Shown piece by piece: positions 1-4,708 of a stretch of 6,160 nucleotides of DNA. The position numbers were made by a program, and so were the translations under genes. Source of the DNA: Nitrospirales bacterium (GTDB lineage Bacteria; Nitrospirota; Thermodesulfovibrionia; Thermodesulfovibrionales; Dissulfurispiraceae); assembly GCA_020846375.1 (NCBI GenBank), contig JADLDZ010000079.1:1-6160 (forward strand), written 5' to 3'. The notes below the pieces were generated by a model. That model saw only the letters and a program-made list of their open reading frames with translations. It was not told where the DNA came from and did no database searches. The first letter of the stretch is position 1. Every line of letters begins with the position of its first letter.

Positions 1-2024
1 ATCGCGGTGAGACCCAGGTCCTTGAGCAGCCCCATCTTTTTCGCTGCATGGTTTATTTCCGCACGCTTCGCTTCCGCGACAGAAGGACTCTTCTCCTTTG
101 CCACCGTGTAATCGACAATAAGGTTGGCAAGCTCCCGGAGCTCCAGGTTCAACCCGGCCTTGTCGAAGGGCGGCGTCATGTGGCTTATGTTCACCGACAT
201 CCCCCGCCGCTTTGCCTGGAGCCCCTCTCCCACATTATCGACGAGATAGGGATAGATATTCGGCATATCCTGTATCAACGCCTCCGCGGGGTCGTCGTCA
301 CCGAACCCCACCTCCTTGCCCGAAAGCCACTCGTGGGTGCCATGGGTGCCGATGTGGGCTACGGCATCCGCCCCGAATTCATTTTTCAGCCAGAGGTAAA
401 AAGCGACATACTGGTGATGGGGGGGTGTTTTGGCATCATGGTACGCCTTCTTCACGTCCTGCTCCACTCCCCGCGAGGGCTGGGGGGTGAAGAGGACATT
501 CCCGTACCGGAGGGCCGGGAGGACAAAGAATCGCCTTCCCCGCTCGTCCTGCCATAGCATGACAGAGCTTTTTTCCGGCGGCCCCCAGCTCTGCAGGATC
601 TCCTTTCTGAGCCCCTCCGGCAGTCTTTCGAACCACTGTGTATAGGTATCCACCGGGAGAAGCACCGCCCTGCCGCTCCGTGCCAGCCTGTCGAGCTCGC
701 CCTGCGCCCAGTTGCCGAGGTTCCGCGCATAGGTAAAGATGTCATTGAAAAGTGTCCGTTTATCCAGGTCCTCCCGCCCCGCGTCGTACCCCTCGGCGAT
801 GAGCCGTTTCCGGATCTCCCAGAGGCTCTCGGGCAGGACATTGAGGTAGGAGGCCCCGATATTCTGTTTCCCCGGGGGAAAGTTGTAGTAGATAAGCGCA
901 ATCTTCTTCTCCCTGTTTGGTTTTTCCTGCAGCGCGATCCATGCCCTGACCCGGTGGGCAAGGCGCTGAATCCGTTCGGGGAGGGGCATCTCTTCCACAT
1001 ACTCGACCCCTGTCCCGGGGTCCCGCAGGGTCTCCTTCGTGGCAATCACCGTGGGCTGGATGATCCCCGCCATTTCGGGCTGTGCTATCTGCCAGGTGCG
1101 TTCGAGGATGTCGAGCCCCACCGGGGACCGCTTCCACTCCTCCCGCGACTGTTGGTACAGCACGATGGCGTTGATCACCGGGACATCGAGCCTGCTCAGC
1201 AGGGGGATGAGGGCAGCCGGCTTCACCCCTACCTTCATGCCCACCGCGATGACCGCCCTTACCCGGGACTCACCTTTCTCAGTGAAGAAAAACCGCTCTA
1301 CCGGGGCCTCGGGGGGAAACCCGAACACCGGCAGAACATTGAGCCCCTCGTCCTCGAGGCGCTTGATCAGGGCGTCGAGATAGGGAGACCGCCCCGGCTC
1401 GAGGGTGTTCCGGTAAAAGACGATCCCGACCCAGGGCCTGTCGGGGCGGCAGGAGGGGCATGCCTTTGCATAGTCGTCAAAGCTCTCGAAGACCTTTCCC
1501 GTGGTATGCTCATAGATCCCGAATTCGGGGGGCTTTACGGGCGGATCAACGGGAACGCGGAAGGCAAAATCCTTCTTCAGGGCATAGAGGATCATATTCT
1601 TGATATTCCCGGCTCCTCCTGCGCTGTAATACCCGGAGATGCGCTCGTCGAGCCGGATGCCCATTTCCCGGTGGTCGGTATCATAGGCCCCGCCCACGGC
1701 ATACACATTGCCCCCCTTTTTGATCACCTCCGCAAGCTCGGGAGCGAGGGCATCGGAGAGTTCCCTTCCCATGATCAGGATAATCACCAGCCTGGACGCC
1801 TTCAGACCCGACAGGTTGCGGCTGCGGATATCCCGGGAGGGGTAGGTATGGAAGGAAACACGCTCCAGCTCCGGGTGCTCTTTCTTCAGCGTCTTCACTG
1901 CCTCGATGGTGGTCCGTGTGTAGGTATCGCCGAGCAGGAGGCTCACCTCCAAAGGCGCGGCGTGGGCGGAAAAGGCGAAGAGGCAGGTGAGCACCAGACC
2001 GAAGAGCATCCTACTCAGGAACAT
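1..2024 (-). CDS. cobN: CobN / Mg-chelatase H-like protein with signal peptide, HmuS-like (C-terminus outside window)
   Basis: The frame is open from the ATG at 2022-2024 to the left edge: 674 codons, about half of a usual 1200-1400-residue CobN. CobN/BchH proteins bind the tetrapyrrole and carry the metal-insertion site. CobN landmarks appear in order: PWVGIVFYRN (197-206), KKIALIYYNFPPGKQNIGASYL (373-394), QPSRGVEQDVKKAYHD (515-530), PPHHQYVAFYLWL (534-546), the signature HIGTHGTHEWLSGKE (557-571), PNIYPYLVDNVGEGLQAKRRG (588-608) and NISHMTPPFDKAG (612-624). Residues 1-22 form a clear Sec signal peptide: SR, then LFGLVLTCLFAFS, then AHA before APLEV. Classical CobN is cytoplasmic, so this copy is probably periplasmic, as in HmuS-type proteins. 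A CPSC pair lies at 189-192. GGGAGG is 7 nt before the ATG; a second ATG five codons later would keep most of the signal. The gene overlaps the DUF2149 stop by 14 bp. No CobS/CobT or ChlI/ChlD partner is in the window. It may insert, remove or exchange metal; direction is unknown. Confidence 0.93.
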   Translation of the reverse strand, partial: MFLSRMLFGLVLTCLFAFSAHAAPLEVSLLLGDTYTRTTIEAVKTLKKEHPELERVSFHTYPSRDIRSRNLSGLKASRLVIILIMGRELSDALAPELAEVIKKGGNVYAVGGAYDTDHREMGIRLDERISGYYSAGGAGNIKNMILYALKKDFAFRVPVDPPVKPPEFGIYEHTTGKVFESFDDYAKACPSCRPDRPWVGIVFYRNTLEPGRSPYLDALIKRLEDEGLNVLPVFGFPPEAPVERFFFTEKGESRVRAVIAVGMKVGVKPAALIPLLSRLDVPVINAIVLYQQSREEWKRSPVGLDILERTWQIAQPEMAGIIQPTVIATKETLRDPGTGVEYVEEMPLPERIQRLAHRVRAWIALQEKPNREKKIALIYYNFPPGKQNIGASYLNVLPESLWEIRKRLIAEGYDAGREDLDKRTLFNDIFTYARNLGNWAQGELDRLARSGRAVLLPVDTYTQWFERLPEGLRKEILQSWGPPEKSSVMLWQDERGRRFFVLPALRYGNVLFTPQPSRGVEQDVKKAYHDAKTPPHHQYVAFYLWLKNEFGADAVAHIGTHGTHEWLSGKEVGFGDDDPAEALIQDMPNIYPYLVDNVGEGLQAKRRGMSVNISHMTPPFDKAGLNLELRELANLIVDYTVAKEKSPSVAEAKRAEINHAAKKMGLLKDLGLTA
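315..356 (-). other. CobN signature motif, candidate active-site histidines
   Basis: This segment encodes residues 557-570 of the CobN-like protein, HIGTHGTHEWLSGK. In CobN and BchH/ChlH the matching segment reads roughly HxGxHGxxEWxPGK and is the most recognisable family signature. Three histidines (557, 561, 564) and one glutamate (565) are available for metal or porphyrin binding. The usual Pro before GK is Ser here (Ser568). That these residues are catalytic is inferred from family conservation. Confidence 0.75.
1959..2024 (-). other. Sec signal peptide of the CobN-like protein
   Basis: Codons 1-22 encode a short positive n-region with Arg5, a hydrophobic core LFGLVLTCLFAF, and a canonical AxA-type end (SAHA) before APLEVSLLLG, which begins the folded domain. 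Cys14 is inside the core without a lipobox, so lipidation is not expected. The placement of cleavage after Ala22 is a reading by eye. Confidence 0.8.
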
Positions 2025-2349
2025 AGACCATCCTCCCGTCCTTGAGCTGATACGCGGTCCCGAGCCGTACCCCCTCACCGCCCATTTTCTTGTCCGTCAC
2101 TTTCCGCACCTTGATCTCCTTACCCTTCTTGGTGATGATCTCCACCGTACCGTCTGCGTTCTTTTTCGTGATGGTCATTTCGGACCGGGGGTTCAGCATG
2201 TCGAGCATGTTATGCGCCATGAAGAGGGCGATCATCATGCTCACGATAAAAACGACGCTCGCATCGAAAAGGTTCGCAACCCCCGCGATGGGGTCCTCCA
2301 GGGGCTGCTCGTACCGCTCAAACCGTCTCCGTCTCTTCAGAAACCTCAT
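2011..2349 (-). CDS. DUF2149-type small ExbD-like membrane protein
   Basis: This 112-residue single-pass protein is probably the ExbD/TolR-like partner of the ExbB-type protein just upstream. It has a short basic cytoplasmic N-terminus (MRFLKRRRRFERYEQPLEDP), one membrane helix beginning GVANLFDASVVFIVSMMIALFM (about 23-44), and a lysine-rich periplasmic domain of about 65 residues. Asp29, in NLFDASVVF, sits where ExbD has its essential membrane aspartate (the PLxD pattern), so it is the candidate proton-carrying residue. The overall form fits the DUF2149 family, whose function is not established. I choose the ATG at 2347-2349, preceded by GGAGG with a 6-nt spacer. The in-frame ATG 27 codons earlier would add a non-hydrophobic tail lying wholly inside the upstream gene. 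The stop TAG overlaps the cobN start by 14 bp. Family call is from recollection of composition and neighbourhood; the ExbD analogy is inference. Confidence 0.85.
   Translation of the reverse strand: MRFLKRRRRFERYEQPLEDPIAGVANLFDASVVFIVSMMIALFMAHNMLDMLNPRSEMTITKKNADGTVEIITKKGKEIKVRKVTDKKMGGEGVRLGTAYQLKDGRMVYVPE
2032..2037 (-). promoter_or_regulatory. Ribosome binding site of the CobN-like gene
   Basis: GGGAGG lies 7 nt before the ATG at 2022-2024, inside the last codons of the DUF2149 gene. It supports the start that gives a complete signal peptide. Confidence 0.75.
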
Positions 2350-2962
2350 CGTACACCTCCCTGGTATCCAACTCTTTCGCCAACTTTCCGGGCGCTGTGG
2401 TGACATTCCCCCCGGCCGCTCCGAGGGCAAGCTCTGTAAGATATTCCATTTCCCTCATATCCGCACGCACCCACTTCTCCCGCGCCAGTGACATGAGATA
2501 GGCGACGATCCCGCAGGCAAGCCCTACGACGGTTGCGGTAAACGCCGTGACCATGCTCCCCGCCATCTTGGGCATATCCCCCTGGGCAAGAGCGGAGAGG
2601 GAAATCCCCATGGGAATCAGGGTCCCCATGAGGCCGAGGGCGGGTCCGACGCGGATGGCAAAGCGCACCCGGTCGAGGGACTTCACCAGATCGAGCTCCG
2701 CTATCTGGAGAAGCCGCTCCAGCTTCACCCCGAGGAGAGAGGCGCTCCCTGCAGGGGAAGACCGGTCTTCCGCTTCCAGCGTCTTCCGGTAGGTATCCAC
2801 GGGAAAGGAGATGCCCCGCCGGCGCTCGATCCATTCCCGGAGAAACCCTCCGAGAGCGATAACCATCCAGAAGGTGAGCAGGACGAGCCCCGCCACCACC
2901 GGGAAGAAGAGTGCCGAAGAGATGATATACAGAAAAGTTTCCAGGCCTGCGAGGATATTCAT
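2318..2962 (-). CDS. MotA/TolQ/ExbB proton channel family protein
   Basis: This 214-residue protein is the ExbB/TolQ-type half of an inner-membrane motor that converts proton flow into mechanical work on a periplasmic partner. It has an N-terminal membrane segment (about 10-39), a cytoplasmic stretch with basic REWIERRRG, then the MotA_ExbB core. The core is GPALGLMGTLIPMGISLSAL (106-125), corresponding to the usual GLLGTV region, followed by SMVTAFTATVVGLACGIVAYL (136-156), the pore-lining helix with its Thr/Ala pattern and conserved Gly. The C-terminal 55 residues are charged and cytoplasmic. Length is normal for the family. The start is fixed by GGGAGG 6 nt upstream and by the ATGA overlap with the preceding gene. 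Its 3' end overlaps the DUF2149 gene by 32 bp. The partner is therefore most likely that ExbD-like protein. It could energise the TonB receptor or the exported CobN-like protein; the sequence does not decide. Confidence 0.93.
   Translation of the reverse strand: MNILAGLETFLYIISSALFFPVVAGLVLLTFWMVIALGGFLREWIERRRGISFPVDTYRKTLEAEDRSSPAGSASLLGVKLERLLQIAELDLVKSLDRVRFAIRVGPALGLMGTLIPMGISLSALAQGDMPKMAGSMVTAFTATVVGLACGIVAYLMSLAREKWVRADMREMEYLTELALGAAGGNVTTAPGKLAKELDTREVYDEVSEETETV
2356..2360 (-). promoter_or_regulatory. Ribosome binding site of the DUF2149 gene
   Basis: GGAGG sits 6 nt before the ATG at 2347-2349, inside the 3' part of the ExbB-like gene. It selects this ATG rather than the in-frame one at 2428-2430. 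Confidence 0.75.
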
Positions 2963-3750
2963 CGTCCGCCTCCCTGCCGTGCAAAAAGAAGATATCCCGC
3001 TATGAACGCGGCGGAAAGCACTACGGCCATCCCGAGCATATCGTTGACCGGAAGATTGTTGCCTTCACCGGCAAAGGAGGAGTAGATGCCCCGTGCCTCC
3101 TCGATCTTTGCGGGCAGGTACAGGGAGGTGATGAAATAGAGGCCGATCCCGATCATCCCCATTCCGAGCCCCGTCCCTGACCGCCCGCTCTGCCGGAGGC
3201 GTACTCCCTTCGAGAGGACAAGAGAGAGGGCGACGAAGGTGGTCCCCAGCAGAAGACCCACCAGAGCAGGGGGCAGTGCGATGACGCTCAGCGCCGACCA
3301 GGTGGAAAAGGTCATGGCGGTGAGGCATACCGGGCAGGGGATGAGCAGGAGCAGGGCCGGACGGAGCATATGATTCCTGACGCCCTCCGGCGGAGCAGCA
3401 TCCTTTCCCGGCCTTCCCGGGCAGCCCGCCGCCGTCGCGAGAGGTACCGGATGCTCCGCTGCCTCATGTTCATGCTTTTGCGTACGCACCAGGCTTATTC
3501 CCCAGGCGATCATCCCCGCGGCCATCAGGGCATGGAGATACGGTCCCCGTTTGAGGGCCGGCTCCAGCAGCTCCATGATCCATCCCGAAAAGACGGCGAG
3601 GAGCACAAAGAGAGCGAGATACGACAACAGCACCGCATACATGCCTTTCCCCGTGATCCTGCCGAAGCCAAGGCCGAAGCCCACCTTCACCGAGAAAATC
3701 CCGAGGCTGAAGAGCATGCCGCCGCTCCAGAGGATGATATTCAGATCCAT
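2959..3750 (-). CDS. DUF2162-type multi-pass membrane protein, putative transporter
   Basis: This is a 263-residue inner-membrane protein of unproven function, matching what I know of the DUF2162 'predicted transporter' family, which occurs beside ExbB-like, DUF2149 and CobN-like genes. Hydrophobic segments are visible at about residues 4-29, 36-58, 68-88, 128-150, 152-179, 194-213 and 236-257, so six or seven passes. A hydrophilic loop after the third segment contains HEHEAAEH (93-100) and Cys110. The fourth segment contains a CPVC motif (139-142) in LLIPCPVCLT. The histidines and the intramembrane CxxC suggest metal binding or thiol chemistry, but neither is shown. I place the start at the ATG at 3748-3750, because the frame upstream reads as Arg/Ser-rich residues overlapping the cbiZ gene, and a purine-rich site GAGGGG immediately precedes this ATG. 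Its stop overlaps the next start as ATGA. In the hmu operon of Bacteroidota the comparable position may be HmuT, from memory. Confidence 0.85.
   Translation of the reverse strand: MDLNIILWSGGMLFSLGIFSVKVGFGLGFGRITGKGMYAVLLSYLALFVLLAVFSGWIMELLEPALKRGPYLHALMAAGMIAWGISLVRTQKHEHEAAEHPVPLATAAGCPGRPGKDAAPPEGVRNHMLRPALLLLIPCPVCLTAMTFSTWSALSVIALPPALVGLLLGTTFVALSLVLSKGVRLRQSGRSGTGLGMGMIGIGLYFITSLYLPAKIEEARGIYSSFAGEGNNLPVNDMLGMAVVLSAAFIAGYLLFARQGGGR
2969..2974 (-). promoter_or_regulatory. Ribosome binding site of the ExbB-like gene
   Basis: GGGAGG lies 6 nt before the ATG at 2960-2962, inside the end of the DUF2162 gene. With the ATGA stop/start overlap it indicates translational coupling. Confidence 0.75.
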
Positions 3751-3753
3751 TTT

Positions 3754-3759
3754 CCCCTC
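3754..3759 (-). promoter_or_regulatory. Ribosome binding site of the DUF2162 gene
   Basis: GAGGGG overlaps the stop codon of cbiZ and precedes the ATG at 3748-3750 by only 3 nt. A second purine run, AGGGGAG at 3761-3767, gives a 10-nt spacer. Either supports this ATG over the upstream in-frame extension and suggests coupling to cbiZ translation. Confidence 0.6.
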
Positions 3760-4672
3760 ACTCCCCTGCTTTGGCCTGTTTGCACGCCTGCCGGCTGCCG
3801 GCGCCCTTCGCGGGGAGCGTAAAGCCGTTCTGCTTCTCGAGGGCGACCAGCACCGCCTCGTACACCGCCTTCCCGATGAGCTCCCCGATCTTGCTGTGTC
3901 CACCGGTCTGCGTCACCACCGGCCCGGTCTTCCCCGATGCCACAATGATGCTGTCGGTGCCCGTCCCGGTCGCCTGGATCCCTTTCGTATAGCTGCTGGG
4001 GACCTTCAGGTCCTGGAAAGCCGCGGTCTTGGCCTCGGTGGCGGTGATGATCGCCCGTGCCATGGCGCCGTCCGTAAGCCGCGCATCGGTCAAAATAAGG
4101 ATGTTCACCGTACCTTTCGGCTCCTCTCCTCCCTCGACATACGCGCCCTCGTCGACCCCCGTCCGCAGGGCATTGGTCTCCGCCCCCGCCGTCACCAGCA
4201 CCGTGACGGTAAAGGGCTTGAAGGACCTGGTGACCACCGCGAGGTTATCCATGTCCGCGGCAGTGCCGGTCAGGGCGACGGCATCGGTGGATATCCCGAG
4301 CTGCCCGGCGATTCTCTCCCGGATCTTTCTCAGATAGACCTTGCCTCCCACCTCCTGTTCCGTCTTCAGCACCTGGCACACCGAGAGCCACAACTGCGGC
4401 TGCGCCGCATGGTTCACCACTGCCCTGGCATCGACCCATCCATCCGTGGTCGAAAGAACCCGCCTCTTCTCCGGGAAGCGGATGACCAGGCTCTTTTCCC
4501 ACATGCCGTCCCTCTCGGATTTCATCACCTCCGCTTTTGAAAAAAGGCCCTGAGGCAGGGGGATCTCCCCTGCCTCCAGGGTAAAGGAGGAAGTGGCAAT
4601 GAAAGAGAGACAAAGGATGAGAGAGAGCAGCCAATACGCGGAAACAGCAGGTATCCTGGATATTTTTTTCAT
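3758..4672 (-). CDS. cbiZ: Exported adenosylcobinamide amidohydrolase (CbiZ family)
   Basis: CbiZ hydrolyses the amide that joins aminopropanol to the corrin ring of adenosylcobinamide, giving adenosylcobyric acid for cobamide salvage or remodelling. The 304-residue product shows the family core throughout: TGTAADMDNLAVV (135-147), VTAGAETNALRTG (160-172), a glycine- and alanine-rich block with LTDARLTDGAMARAIITATEAK (about 194-215), ATGTGTDSIIVAS (234-246) and TGGHSKIGELIGKAVYEAV (256-274). Residues 1-35 look like a Sec signal peptide: basic MKKISR, a hydrophobic stretch WLLSLILCLSFIA, and possible cleavage after LEA (34). There is no proper lipobox before Cys21. Family members as I know them are around 200-230 residues and cytoplasmic, so the export signal is the odd feature. 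The last 25 residues or so lie beyond the conserved core. The ATG is supported by an AAGGAGAA site 8 nt upstream. The next gene starts 7 bp after its stop. Family call is firm; periplasmic location is inferred. Confidence 0.93.
   Translation of the reverse strand: MKKISRIPAVSAYWLLSLILCLSFIATSSFTLEAGEIPLPQGLFSKAEVMKSERDGMWEKSLVIRFPEKRRVLSTTDGWVDARAVVNHAAQPQLWLSVCQVLKTEQEVGGKVYLRKIRERIAGQLGISTDAVALTGTAADMDNLAVVTRSFKPFTVTVLVTAGAETNALRTGVDEGAYVEGGEEPKGTVNILILTDARLTDGAMARAIITATEAKTAAFQDLKVPSSYTKGIQATGTGTDSIIVASGKTGPVVTQTGGHSKIGELIGKAVYEAVLVALEKQNGFTLPAKGAGSRQACKQAKAGE
4568..4672 (-). other. Putative Sec signal peptide of the CbiZ-like protein
   Basis: Codons 1-35 encode basic MKKISR, the hydrophobic run AYWLLSLILCLSFIA, a Ser/Thr-rich c-region, and a possible cleavage after LEA at residue 34. 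The homologous CbiZ fold begins only later, so this is an addition to the usual enzyme. An uncleaved membrane anchor facing the periplasm is the alternative. Confidence 0.75.
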
Positions 4673-4708
4673 GACGTTATTTCTCCTTTTTTATTGAATA
4701 CACGCGCA
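4673..4708 (-). other. Short gap between receptor and cbiZ, no terminator seen
   Basis: This 36-bp AT-rich gap holds the cbiZ ribosome binding site and no inverted repeat that I can see. The receptor and cbiZ are therefore likely on one transcript. Confidence 0.6.
4681..4688 (-). promoter_or_regulatory. Ribosome binding site of cbiZ
   Basis: AAGGAGAA on the minus strand lies 8 nt before the ATG at 4670-4672, within the 36-bp gap after the receptor stop. It decides the start that includes the signal peptide. Confidence 0.8.

Noticed and set aside
452..1045. Minus-strand 197-codon open frame
   Set aside because: It is a shifted frame inside the CobN-like gene, with Arg/Ser/Gly-rich low-complexity product. 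The true frame here encodes conserved CobN segments.
1..2024. Ordinary cytoplasmic cobaltochelatase CobN of aerobic B12 synthesis
   Set aside because: The signal peptide, the neighbours (receptor, ExbB/ExbD-like pair, DUF2162) and the absence of CobS/CobT in the window argue for a HmuS-like exported paralogue.
954..2045. Long plus-strand open frame of 363 codons
   Set aside because: It is antisense to the CobN-like gene, whose frame has clear family motifs. The plus-strand product is Gly/Pro/His-rich with no recognisable domain, as expected from GC-rich antisense codons.
2350..2430. Upstream 27-codon extension of the DUF2149 gene
   Set aside because: It overlaps the ExbB-like gene in another frame and lacks any family resemblance; GGAGG marks the later ATG.
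3751..3903. Upstream 51-codon extension of the DUF2162 gene
   Set aside because: It lies inside cbiZ in another frame, is Arg/Ser-rich, and the internal ATG at 3748-3750 starts the first membrane helix and has its own ribosome binding site.
3551..4540. Plus-strand open frame of 329 codons
   Set aside because: Antisense to cbiZ and the DUF2162 gene, both well supported; the product is Arg/Pro/His-rich and has no domain or credible initiation signal.
4568..4672. Lipoprotein signal in CbiZ-like protein at Cys21
   Set aside because: The residues before it read LIL, without the small residue at -1 that a lipobox needs, so an ordinary Sec signal or anchor is more likely.
4673..4708. Possible terminator or riboswitch between receptor and cbiZ
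   Set aside because: Only 36 bp, no stem-loop seen, and most of it is the cbiZ ribosome binding region; too short for a cobalamin riboswitch.
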